Positions 1 through 6,596 of a stretch of DNA of 8,569 nt are shown in pieces. The notes under the pieces are model-generated. The model had not been told where the DNA came from and ran no database searches. It was given only the letters and a program-made list of their open reading frames with translations. How positions within the stretch are numbered: the first letter of the stretch is position 1; each line of letters begins with the position of its first letter. Location of the stretch: NCBI GenBank assembly GCA_964509205.1, contig CAZDVW010000036.1:1-8569 (forward strand). The letters run 5' to 3'. This stretch comes from Duodenibacillus sp964509205 (GTDB taxonomy: Bacteria > Pseudomonadota > Gammaproteobacteria > Burkholderiales > Burkholderiaceae_F). Both the position numbers and the translations under genes were made by a program.

Positions 1-907
1 GACGGCATTTGACGGCATCTTTTCCTGTGATGAAAATCATATCAGCGTCAACCGATTTGAAAGGATTTTCAGAAAAGTCAAAATGATCCGGCAGCCGAAT
101 TCCGGTGCAGTCAATGTCGTGAGCCCGCAGCATGGAAAAGAACCGATCCGGAAGAGCAATTCCTGCAAGTGCCTGTGTTTTCCATTGATTGGTTTTGATC
201 GTTTCAGAAATGCGGTTGATTGCCTCAATCCGACCGGTGGCAAGCTGCACGATTTGTCCGAGCTGAGAGGTTGCTGCAAAACGCGGAGTGCGTGTGGCTA
301 ATGTTTCATCGGTCGCATTTAAAACAACGGCGTCGACGCTGTCGAGCCGACTTGCCGGCTCCCGCAACGGGCCTGCCGGCAGCACCCAACCGTTTCCAAG
401 CCCTCTGGCGCCGACAACGGCGATTTCGACATCGCGGTCAAGACGCAAGTGTTGCAGTCCGTCATCGCTGATAATGACGTCAATCGCAGGATTTGTCTTC
501 AGTAAGACCTTGGCCGCGCTCACTCTGTCTTTGTTGACGGCAACGGGACATTGTGTAGCCTGGTAAATCAAAAGAGGTTCATCTCCGACTTCTTTGGCCG
601 TCGAATTTTCAGAGACAAGACGCGTACTGTTTCCTGAACTGGCGTAACCGCGGCTGACAATGCCCGGATGCCAGCCTAAGGCTACCAATTGTCGAACCAG
701 CGCGATTGTGACGGGCGTTTTTCCTGTCCCGCCGACATAAATATTGCCGACGACAATGGTTGGAACCGGCAACTTGATCGGAGTCGTTCGACGGCGTCTG
801 AGCCGTGCAATCAGGAGAAAGACCAGAGAAAAGGGGGAAAGCGCAAAGGCAAGAAGCCCGCGTTTAGCCCACTGACGATGAATCCATGCTTCGAGACTAG
901 CGCGCAT
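1..907 (-). CDS. lpxK: Tetraacyldisaccharide 4'-kinase LpxK, C-terminus cut by window edge
   Basis: LpxK phosphorylates the 4' position of the tetraacyl-disaccharide 1-phosphate lipid A precursor with ATP, at the cytoplasmic face of the inner membrane. I translated the minus strand from 907 to 2 as one uninterrupted frame of 302 codons with no stop before the edge. A hydrophobic N-terminal segment (about residues 18-34) is followed by an Arg-rich stretch, which suits the membrane anchor. The P-loop GNIYVGGTGKT is at 54-64, SRGY at about 85-88, GDEP at 108-111, DDGLQH at 148-153, DHFDF at 274-278, and the family's late GKDAVKC motif at 295-301. Full-length LpxK is usually about 330-350 residues, so only the last part is missing. 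The ATG at 907 has a GGAG ribosome site 8 bases upstream (916-919), and the first residues match where family members begin. The frame stays open further upstream (ATGs at 1009 and 1117), but those would add a non-LpxK leader. The usual neighbours (msbA, or exbD and kdsB) are not visible. Confidence 0.95.
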   Translation of the reverse strand, partial: MRASLEAWIHRQWAKRGLLAFALSPFSLVFLLIARLRRRRTTPIKLPVPTIVVGNIYVGGTGKTPVTIALVRQLVALGWHPGIVSRGYASSGNSTRLVSENSTAKEVGDEPLLIYQATQCPVAVNKDRVSAAKVLLKTNPAIDVIISDDGLQHLRLDRDVEIAVVGARGLGNGWVLPAGPLREPASRLDSVDAVVLNATDETLATRTPRFAATSQLGQIVQLATGRIEAINRISETIKTNQWKTQALAGIALPDRFFSMLRAHDIDCTGIRLPDHFDFSENPFKSVDADMIFITGKDAVKCR

Positions 908-1085
908 GGAAATTGCTCCGCAACGGGAAACAAGGAGGTTTGTCTGCAGACATTGCTTTTGTTTTGGCGAAAGATTCCAAACCTTTCGGATAAATAACGA
1001 TATGAGAATCATAGAGGATTTTTTGCGTTCTGACTGATTCAGTATCGGCGGATTCGCATCCGCAACAGGCAAAGCCGTCCTGCAA
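897..1085 (-). CDS. Possible small cysteine-rich protein overlapping the lpxK start (62 aa)
   Basis: I do not recognise this protein. A TTG codon at 1085 sits 8 bases after a strong ribosome site (AGGAG, 1098-1094 on the minus strand). The frame then runs 62 codons and stops with TAG at 897-899, overlapping the lpxK start at 907 by 11 bases, which would allow translational coupling. The N-terminus holds a Cys cluster, ACCGCES at residues 6-12, and another Cys lies near residue 52. No membrane segment or signal peptide is seen. Its codons look ordinary for the window. Against it: the start is TTG, and the competing frame continuous with lpxK is also open across this stretch, so part of the apparent coding signal may be chance. 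It could equally be the leader of lpxK. It also fills most of the 214-base gap between the nucleotidyltransferase gene and lpxK, where I see nothing else. Confidence 0.3.
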   Translation of the reverse strand: MQDGFACCGCESADTESVRTQKILYDSHIVIYPKGLESFAKTKAMSADKPPCFPLRSNFHAR

Positions 1086-1121
1086 TTCAATATCTCCTGT
1101 AGTTTCCTGTGAACCATGCGC

Positions 1122-1934
1122 TCAATCGCATGGCGTCTGTTGTCTCTTAAACTGTTTGATGCGGTCTCGATGAATTTGAAAATAAACCGATTGATCGAGC
1201 CGAGTTGCGGATGTGGTGCTTCTTGCCCTTTTATTCATGCGTGAGTTGAAAGAGTCAATCGCACGCACGAATTTTTTCATCAAATTTCGAAACTTCGTCT
1301 TCTCCGTTAAGGCGCCGACCTTGTCGAGCAGGTGCATAAACGAGACGATGTCTAACTTGCTGTTTAATGTGACGTGCTCGATGTCAACAAGATAGCGATT
1401 CAGCACTGAGAGGTTCACGGGAGAAGTCAATCCCAAAAGCAGCCAGAGAAGCATCTCCCCGTCAGCTAATCTGAAGTTGCCGCCGAGACAGGTGGCTTCA
1501 TCGTGCGCAACGGCAGAAGACACGACTGAAATACCGGGTTCCGTCGAACAAGGTAAGACGTGAAGAACAAACGGGTACTGCGGGTGTTTCAGCTCAATTC
1601 TCCAGACTCCGGCTGCGACCGGCAGCGCTTTGCCTGAAACAAAACCATGGGAAGTAAAAATCTCTAGCAATTCAGATTTCGACTCGGCATTCGTAACCAA
1701 ATCCATATCATGGGTATTCCGAGGTCTTGTGACGTAGTAATTCGTTGCAATGGCGCCGGCGAGAGAATATTGAATAGTCCGATTTGTGTGAAGCAGTTTT
1801 GACACAAATCTTACGAAGTCTTTAAACGTTTCAGAGATGGCTTCATTCACATTCATTTCATAGACGCATTCATCAAACGATGTGCAATGAGTCAAGGGAA
1901 AGTGATAGCGCTTTAACAATTGGAATCGGTTCAT
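1122..1934 (-). CDS. AbiEii-like nucleotidyltransferase-fold protein
   Basis: The core is a DNA polymerase beta-type nucleotidyltransferase signature as found in AbiEii/AbiGii-like toxins and related orphan NTases. LAGAIAT is at residues 58-64 and RPRNTHDMDLV at 70-80, the latter carrying the D-x-D pair (D76, D78). The later pattern LADGEMLLWLL (about 156-166), NRYLVDIEHV (about 179-188) and a leucine-rich C-terminal helical region resembles the helical half of AbiEii proteins. The ATG at 1934 is chosen because GGAGG lies 6 bases upstream (1945-1941), giving 270 residues. An internal ATG at 1856 gives an N-terminus that looks more like family members but has no good ribosome site. The third acidic residue expected on the strand after the D-x-D pair appears replaced: the matching stretch is FVLHVLPC (about 122-129). 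No AbiEi-type antitoxin is adjacent. The TGA stop is followed in the same frame by a long open stretch toward lpxK. Substrate and role are unknown; a toxin, a defence component or a domesticated NTase are all possible. Confidence 0.75.
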   Translation of the reverse strand: MNRFQLLKRYHFPLTHCTSFDECVYEMNVNEAISETFKDFVRFVSKLLHTNRTIQYSLAGAIATNYYVTRPRNTHDMDLVTNAESKSELLEIFTSHGFVSGKALPVAAGVWRIELKHPQYPFVLHVLPCSTEPGISVVSSAVAHDEATCLGGNFRLADGEMLLWLLLGLTSPVNLSVLNRYLVDIEHVTLNSKLDIVSFMHLLDKVGALTEKTKFRNLMKKFVRAIDSFNSRMNKRARSTTSATRLDQSVYFQIHRDRIKQFKRQQTPCD

Positions 1935-2058
1935 CGAAGTCCTCCGGCATATAAGCAAAGAACGAAAGAGTTTTGATTTTCTTTGGGAGAGAAAGAAAGG
2001 CTTTGATGGTATGTAAAACCTGCCGATTTCGGCTCTTCTTTTGCTTTAAATCAAGCAA
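1873..2058 (-). CDS. Possible small protein overlapping the nucleotidyltransferase gene start (61 aa)
   Basis: I do not recognise a family for the whole ORF. A TTG at 2058 follows the ribosome-site-like AAGGA by 6 bases, and the frame runs 61 codons to a stop at 1873-1875, overlapping the 1934 start of the nucleotidyltransferase gene in another frame. The N-terminal half is basic (KQKKSRNRQ at about 5-13). Residues 36-43 read MPEDFDEP. Acidic DFDEP tails are familiar from the ends of several small antitoxins (DUF2281 and VapB-like) whose stop overlaps the toxin start. That comparison is from memory and rests on a short motif; here 18 further residues follow it. If the nucleotidyltransferase starts at 1856 instead, this ORF would sit directly upstream without overlap. 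The frame is also the continuation of the pseudouridine synthase frame past its stop, so chance openness cannot be excluded. It covers most of the gap 1935-2118, where I see nothing else firm. Confidence 0.28.
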   Translation of the reverse strand: MLDLKQKKSRNRQVLHTIKAFLSLPKKIKTLSFFAYMPEDFDEPIPIVKALSLSLDSLHIV

Positions 2059-2118
2059 ATCGATTCCTTTTAGCGGATGAACCGATTTCTCTTTCTTAAA
2101 GGAAAGACCTTTTAGGAT

Positions 2119-3399
2119 TTACCAACGCGGGAACTCGGGAGCGCATTCCCAGTGAAGCAACTTTGATTTTGTCGGATGGGGAAGAGTGAGTTCAGCGGCA
2201 TGAAGGCAGAGTCGTTTTCCTTTGACTTGATTCGATAAACCTCCGGGTGCGTAGAAGGGGTCGCCGTCAATGGCAAGGCCGAGACCTGCCGCGTGAGCGC
2301 AATGGATGCGAAGTTGGTGCGTTCGTCCTGTGTGCGGGTAAAGCGACACAAGCGAGCGAGGACCGCTTTCGCTTTCTTGTATGTCGGTTAATTCAAAGAA
2401 CGTCTGAGACGGTTTTCCGCCGCAATGTTCTGTGATGACGCATTGTCTCGGGGCATCGGACAAATTGGGAAAAAGGGGAAGAAGGATTTCTCCTCGCTCC
2501 TTTTGAAGTTGCCCGATTAATCGCGCTTGATAACACTTTAAAACATCGCCGTTTCGAAAGAGTCTGGAAAGTTCAGAAAGGGCGCATTTTGTCTTAGCAA
2601 ATAAGAGAAGTCCGGAAGTGTCTGCATCGAGCCGATGGACGACAAAAAGAGGTCCTTTCTCCCGCTCTAAGACAGACTTTGCATTGACGGTCTCTTTGAT
2701 CCCGGGAACGGAGGCAAGTTTGGCGGGTTTGTTGATGACAAGGATGTCGTCGTCTTCAAAAAGGATGGGAATGATCGGTTCGGAACATTCTGGCCAAATG
2801 GGTTGCGGGTCGCGATGAGCGATGCCCTTGAGAAGCCAATTGATAAGGGGTTTGGCGCTTGATCTGGGCGGATAAAAGGCTTTGTCAAAACGAACGTCAT
2901 GAGCCGGAGACGGACCGATCCACCACTCGTTTAGCGCAATCGGAGTCGAGCCGCATTCGGTGTTTGCGTGTTGCAAAAGAAGGCGTACGGCGGGACTTCT
3001 GAGAGAATCCAAAACGGCGTAGCGCCAAAAGGCTTTTCGCTTTTCGACGGCCAGACCTCCCTGCTTTGGGGGAAGTGTCGGATAGTCGGCAAAAAGCGAG
3101 GAAAGAAAAAGAGGAAGAGAAAGGGTTTCGCCCGCAGAATTTTTAAGCTCCATGAGAGGAACATCTTCCCGTGCGAGGGCAGGCCAAAGTGTTTCACTTG
3201 TCAGAGAACGCCAGTTGCCGAGCAGTTCACGGCGGACGGGTTCTGTTGCATAAAACGTTTTCTCTGTGTTTGCTTGACGGACAATCAAAGCACCGACTCG
3301 CCCGACAAATCCGTCCGGCGCTTGAAATTGGCGTGCGGCTTCCCGCATTTTTTCTGTCGGGGATTCGCTAAAAGGGCAAGGAAGGACGGACTCAGTCAT
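2119..3399 (-). CDS. RluA-family RNA pseudouridine synthase with about 200-residue N-terminal extension
   Basis: This enzyme should isomerise specific uridines in rRNA or tRNA to pseudouridine. The catalytic domain occupies the C-terminal half: EDDDILVINKPAKLASVPG at 215-233, the catalytic motif HRLDADTSG at 255-263 with D258 as the expected nucleophile, PRQ at 317-319, and the late motif TGRTHQLRIH at 357-366. Instead of the short S4 domain of RluC/RluD, it has about 210 residues upstream, including ALIVR (37-41), TPIALNEWWIGPSP (152-165) and FYPPRSSAKPLI (175-186). This resembles a divergent, often longer, RluA subgroup in which a similar aromatic W-G-x-SP segment and a Cys-containing FYP segment precede the catalytic domain; here the Cys residues are absent. 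At 426 residues it is longer than RluA (about 220) and shorter than the 500-plus residue members I recall. The start is uncertain because no clear ribosome site precedes the ATG at 3399. The target RNA cannot be told from sequence. Confidence 0.88.
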   Translation of the reverse strand: MTESVLPCPFSESPTEKMREAARQFQAPDGFVGRVGALIVRQANTEKTFYATEPVRRELLGNWRSLTSETLWPALAREDVPLMELKNSAGETLSLPLFLSSLFADYPTLPPKQGGLAVEKRKAFWRYAVLDSLRSPAVRLLLQHANTECGSTPIALNEWWIGPSPAHDVRFDKAFYPPRSSAKPLINWLLKGIAHRDPQPIWPECSEPIIPILFEDDDILVINKPAKLASVPGIKETVNAKSVLEREKGPLFVVHRLDADTSGLLLFAKTKCALSELSRLFRNGDVLKCYQARLIGQLQKERGEILLPLFPNLSDAPRQCVITEHCGGKPSQTFFELTDIQESESGPRSLVSLYPHTGRTHQLRIHCAHAAGLGLAIDGDPFYAPGGLSNQVKGKRLCLHAAELTLPHPTKSKLLHWECAPEFPRW

Positions 3400-3407
3400 G
3401 CATGGAA

Positions 3408-3438
3408 TTTCGGCAAAACACAGTGTGTTTTGCCGAAA
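3408..3438 (-). terminator. Perfect 14-bp hairpin after tctA, possible terminator without U-tract
   Basis: The arms TTTCGGCAAAACAC (3408-3421) and its exact reverse complement (3425-3438) enclose a 3-base loop. The hairpin begins 6 bases after the tctA stop and ends 8 bases before the pseudouridine synthase start. No U-run follows the stem on either strand: on both, the stem is preceded by T and followed by A, the reverse of a canonical intrinsic terminator. It may protect the 3' end of the tct message, terminate weakly, or hide the start of the next gene. Confidence 0.45.
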
Positions 3439-3444
3439 AAGTGA

Positions 3445-4953
3445 TCAGTCTTCGTGAAAGGCGATTTCTCGTTTCCTTCGGACAGATGGAGCGGCAACGA
3501 TAAAGAGCAATGCCGCCGCAGCAATCAGAAGACCGCAAGAGATCGGGCTTGTAAAGAATGTCATCGGATCCCCGCGGCTTAAAAGCAGTGCACGCCGCAA
3601 ATTTTCCTCCATCATGGGGCCCAAAATGAAACCGAGAATCAGCGGAGCCGATTCACACTCGAGTTTAATAAAGAGGTAGCCGAGAGCACCGAAAAAGATT
3701 GTTACCCAAATATCCCAAACATTGTTGTTGATCGAAAAAACGCCGATGCAACAAAAAACGAGAATGGAAGGGTAAAGCCAGCGGTAGGGAACCTTCAAAA
3801 GTTGGATCCAAATACCAATCATCGGAAGATTGAGGATAATCAGAAACAGATTGCCGATCCACATGGAAACGATCAGTCCCCAGAAAAGAGACGGATTCGA
3901 ATTCATCACCTGAGGCCCCGGAACAATGTCGTGAATCATCATGGCTCCGATCAAAAGTGCCATGACGGCATTGGAAGGAATGCCAAGCGTCAGCATGGGA
4001 ATAAAGGATGTTTGTGCCCCTGCATTGTTGGCAGATTCCGGACCTGCTACGCCGCGAATGTTTCCCTTCCCGAAGGGAGGATCGGCTTTTTCGCCGGCGA
4101 TCTTTTTCTCAACCGTGTAGCTGGCAAATGAACTTAAGAGTGCGCCTCCTCCCGGAAGAACGCCAAGCAAAGAACCGATGAGAGTTCCGCGTGCAATCGG
4201 AGCTGCGGAGGCTTTCATTTCTTCCCGATTCGGAAGGACAGAACCGACTCGGTTGGGAACCAAGGAACGGGTTTCGCCGAGTTCAAGATTTTTCATAATC
4301 TCAGCAAAACCGTAGATGCCCATGGAGAGCGCGACGAAATCGATGCCTTCCTGCAGTTCGCCGATTCCGAAGGTAAAACGCAGTGCTCCAGAATTAATGT
4401 CGGTTCCGATGATTCCAAGCAGAAGCCCGAGAATAATCATGCAAATCGCTTTTAGAATCGATCCGGTTGCCAAAACAATGGCGCCGATCAGGCCGAGCAC
4501 CATCAGACTGAAATACTCAGCAGGTCCAAACTGAAAGGCAATGGCGATCAGCGGCGGCGCGAATGCTGCAATGAGAAGCGTGGCAAAGCAACCGGCGACA
4601 AACGAGCCGATTGCACAAATTCCGAGTGCTGCGCCGGCTCTTCCGCGTTTGGCCATTTTATGACCGTCGATGCATGTGACGACGGCAGCGGCTTCGCCGG
4701 GAATATTTACCAAAATGGCTGTGGTTGATCCGCCATACTGTGCTCCGTAGTAAATGCCGGCCAACATGATGAGTGCGGCAGAGGGATCTAAGGCATAGGT
4801 GGCCGGTAGCAGCATGGCAACGGCGGCGACCGGACCCATTCCTGGCAACACGCCGATGAGCGTTCCGATCGTGACGCCGAGCAGACAGTAGAAAAGGTTT
4901 TGCAGGGAAACAGCGGCCTGAAGTCCGATAACGAGGTTGTTAATGAGATCCAT
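3445..4953 (-). CDS. tctA: TctA, large membrane subunit of tripartite tricarboxylate transporter
   Basis: TctA is the main channel-forming subunit of TTT transporters, working with TctB and the periplasmic TctC to import carboxylates by secondary transport. The 502-residue length is typical. Hydrophobic segments run along the whole protein, about 12 by eye. The family signature TLIGVLPGMGP is at 31-41, and a second copy of the theme, TLIGSLLGVLPGGG, is at 257-270, reflecting the two-fold internal repeat of the family. The conserved loop PESANNAGAQTSFIPMLTLG is at 305-324, and the short Arg/Lys-rich cytoplasmic tail is at 492-495. The ATG at 4953 is preceded at 6 bases by AAGAGG, immediately after the tctB stop, so tctB and tctA are only 12 bases apart and very likely cotranscribed. 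Membership of the TctA family is clear; the substrate is not, because ligand choice lies in TctC and varies widely. Confidence 0.96.
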   Translation of the reverse strand: MDLINNLVIGLQAAVSLQNLFYCLLGVTIGTLIGVLPGMGPVAAVAMLLPATYALDPSAALIMLAGIYYGAQYGGSTTAILVNIPGEAAAVVTCIDGHKMAKRGRAGAALGICAIGSFVAGCFATLLIAAFAPPLIAIAFQFGPAEYFSLMVLGLIGAIVLATGSILKAICMIILGLLLGIIGTDINSGALRFTFGIGELQEGIDFVALSMGIYGFAEIMKNLELGETRSLVPNRVGSVLPNREEMKASAAPIARGTLIGSLLGVLPGGGALLSSFASYTVEKKIAGEKADPPFGKGNIRGVAGPESANNAGAQTSFIPMLTLGIPSNAVMALLIGAMMIHDIVPGPQVMNSNPSLFWGLIVSMWIGNLFLIILNLPMIGIWIQLLKVPYRWLYPSILVFCCIGVFSINNNVWDIWVTIFFGALGYLFIKLECESAPLILGFILGPMMEENLRRALLLSRGDPMTFFTSPISCGLLIAAAALLFIVAAPSVRRKREIAFHED

Positions 4954-4965
4954 TTTTAACCTCTT

Positions 4966-5430
4966 TTAGTAAACGAAGGCCGGCCATACGGGAACCGTCA
5001 TCCCGATGCCGTAAACAAAGGCGGCCCATGCAATAAAGTCAAGCACAAGAACCAGAGTGAGGGTTTCTTTAAAGAAAAGCTTTTTCTCGGCTAAAAGCGA
5101 AATAACGATCATAACCGCGAGCGAAGCCATCAAGCCGAGCGGTTTCAGCAAGAGGGTGAAAATAAAAACAGAACCCAGAATCCAGCCGAGAATGTCCCAA
5201 TGAAACGATTCGATTTTTCCGTCGTTGCCGATCGGTTGGAACAAGAGCCCGAGCAAGGCAATGTAAAGACCGATGATCGTCAGCAGACTTCCTAGTAATG
5301 TTGGGAAAAATGCCGGCCCCATGTGTGCGGCCGTTCCCATATCATTTTCTTGAGCGAAAACGATAAAAAAAACTCCCAGGAAGGCAAACATTAACCCTGC
5401 CCAGAAATCCTTTGCATTCTTGACTGTCAT
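4966..5430 (-). CDS. tctB: TctB, small membrane subunit of tripartite tricarboxylate transporter
   Basis: This is the poorly conserved four-helix subunit that partners TctA. The 154 residues contain four hydrophobic stretches (about 8-26, 43-64, 78-110 with a break, and 122-145). The family-like MGPAFFP motif at 37-43 comes just before the second helix. Position between tctC and tctA on the same strand settles the assignment despite low expected sequence conservation. The ATG at 5430 has no recognisable ribosome site: the 17 bases before it are pyrimidine-rich, and a strong hairpin lies just upstream. Translation may therefore be weak compared with tctC. The stop (4966-4968) directly abuts the tctA ribosome site. 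Confidence 0.92.
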   Translation of the reverse strand: MTVKNAKDFWAGLMFAFLGVFFIVFAQENDMGTAAHMGPAFFPTLLGSLLTIIGLYIALLGLLFQPIGNDGKIESFHWDILGWILGSVFIFTLLLKPLGLMASLAVMIVISLLAEKKLFFKETLTLVLVLDFIAWAAFVYGIGMTVPVWPAFVY

Positions 5431-5447
5431 AACTCAGAAAGGGAGAA

Positions 5448-5485
5448 GGCATTCAGGAAAGCTTTGGACGCTTTCACTGAATGCC
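5448..5485 (-). promoter_or_regulatory. Strong hairpin between tctC and tctB, likely mRNA processing or stability element
   Basis: GGCATTCAG (5448-5456) pairs perfectly with CTGAATGCC (5477-5485), and GAAAGC (5457-5462) pairs with GCTTTC (5470-5475). A single A (5476) bulges, and the loop is 7 bases. The stem starts 10 bases after the tctC stop and ends 17 bases before the tctB ATG. No U-run follows, so it is unlikely to be a full terminator. By analogy with hairpins behind other binding-protein genes, it could stabilise the tctC part of the message and raise TctC over TctB and TctA. Confidence 0.55.
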
Positions 5486-5495
5486 GGTTGTTCAA

Positions 5496-6497
5496 TCAAT
5501 CCACGTGCGCGCCGGAAACTTCAACGACGTGCTTGTACTTTTTAAGTTCGCTGCGGATAAGCTCAGAGAATTCCTCGGGCGAGCAAGGAGAGGCCTCTCC
5601 GCCGAGTTTCGCGATGCGCTGTTTGAGCGCGTCGCTCTTGAGAGCTTTCGTGATTGTCGTGTTCAGACGATTTAACACAGCGTCAGGAGTCTTTGCCGGA
5701 ACGAAGAGTCCGTACCATGTGGAAACGTTGAAATCATTGACTCCGCACTCGATCATTGTGGGAACATCCGGCAGTGCTTTTGCACGCGTCGGCGTCGTCA
5801 CGGCCAAGGGGATCAGTTTGCCGGCCAAAATATTGGCATTCGCACTGGCGAGGTTGTCAAAAATTAAGTCGGTTTGTCCGGCGAGTACGGAAAGTTGAGC
5901 GGCAGCCGCACCCTTAAACGGGATGTGAACCATGTCGATTCCGGCGAGCGCCTTCAAAAGTTCTCCGGACATATGTCCGCCCGATCCGTTTCCGCCAGAA
6001 GCGTAGTTGAGCTTGCCGGGATTTTTCTTACAGTATGCAATGAGATCGGCCACGCTCTTGACGCCGGTCTTGTCTCGAAACGCCGGCGTAATCACCAAGA
6101 CGTTCGGGACGTGAGCGATCAGCGTCACGGGACGGAAGTCCTTAATCGGGTCATAAGGAAGTTTCTTGAACAGATTTGGGTTGATGGCGTGCGTGGCAAC
6201 AGCGCCGACGCAAAGAGTCATGCCGTCGGGTTTTTGCTGAGCAAGATAAGAGACGCCAATATTGCCGCCGGCTCCCGGTTTGTTTTCGACAATTACGTTG
6301 CCGAGATCATCCTTAACGGATTCAGCGATGGCACGAGCTGAAACATCCAAGGGACCGCCCGGAGAATAGGGGACAATGATTCGAATGGGTTTGTTTCCGG
6401 TTCCTGTCTGAGCAAGGCTGACAGCAGGAAAACTTAAAGCCGCAGAAAGGCTTAGGACGCCCGCAATCAGGGCGCGACGATTGATAAGATTAGCCAC
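5496..6497 (-). CDS. tctC: TctC/Bug-family periplasmic tricarboxylate-binding protein
   Basis: This is the extracytoplasmic solute-binding receptor of a TTT transporter. The GTG at 6497 is chosen because an AAAGGA-type ribosome site lies about 7 bases upstream and the N-terminus then becomes a normal signal peptide: NRR at 6-8, a hydrophobic core at 9-26, and a likely cleavage after SLA at about 27-29. The twin Arg makes Tat export possible, though the motif is weak. An in-frame ATG at 6602 would add 35 residues of poor leader. The 333-residue length suits the family. The first ligand loop VPYSPGGPLD is at 42-51, with the Asp that typically contacts the ligand at D51. ENKPGAGGNIG is at 71-81, YASGGNGSGGHMSGE at 165-179, and HIPFKGAAAAQ at 191-201. 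tctB and tctA follow on the same strand. No tctDE two-component regulator is visible nearby. The ligand is unknown: citrate, other dicarboxylates, nicotinate and aromatic acids are all bound by family members. Confidence 0.95.
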   Translation of the reverse strand: MANLINRRALIAGVLSLSAALSFPAVSLAQTGTGNKPIRIIVPYSPGGPLDVSARAIAESVKDDLGNVIVENKPGAGGNIGVSYLAQQKPDGMTLCVGAVATHAINPNLFKKLPYDPIKDFRPVTLIAHVPNVLVITPAFRDKTGVKSVADLIAYCKKNPGKLNYASGGNGSGGHMSGELLKALAGIDMVHIPFKGAAAAQLSVLAGQTDLIFDNLASANANILAGKLIPLAVTTPTRAKALPDVPTMIECGVNDFNVSTWYGLFVPAKTPDAVLNRLNTTITKALKSDALKQRIAKLGGEASPCSPEEFSELIRSELKKYKHVVEVSGAHVD

Positions 6498-6585
6498 TTC
6501 ATCTTCCTTTAGGTAACTGCATCTTTCCCCTCGCAGTGGACGCGATTGGACCGATGTTTCTTGTTTATTGGAAAAACTGCCGTTA

Positions 6586-6596
6586 ATTCTATTACA
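6586..6596 (-). promoter_or_regulatory. Weak candidate -10 region for the tct operon
   Basis: On the minus strand the stretch TGTAATAGAAT contains two overlapping hexamers, TGTAAT and TAGAAT, each one mismatch from the -10 consensus, about 90 bases upstream of the tctC GTG. A T-rich segment lies upstream (6606-6630), but no good -35 hexamer falls at 16-18 bases. This is only a candidate. Confidence 0.2.

Noticed and set aside
908..1117. In-frame upstream extension of lpxK to ATG 1009 or ATG 1117
   Set aside because: The frame is open, but the LpxK family begins where the ATG at 907 places it, that ATG has a GGAG ribosome site, and the extra residues resemble no LpxK leader.
2030..2041. GCCGATTTCGGC hairpin as a terminator of the pseudouridine synthase gene
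   Set aside because: Only 4 base pairs with a tetraloop, no U-run, and it lies about 80 bases past the stop.
2968..3444. 158-codon plus-strand ORF
   Set aside because: It lies antisense to the pseudouridine synthase gene, is Lys/Arg/Cys-rich with no recognisable motif, and reads as a shadow frame.
5464..5898. 144-codon plus-strand ORF antisense to tctC
   Set aside because: No domain or motif, low-complexity Ser/Ala composition; tctC on the other strand explains the open frame.
5874..6341. 155-codon plus-strand ORF antisense to tctC
   Set aside because: No recognisable motif and complete overlap with conserved TctC sequence on the other strand.
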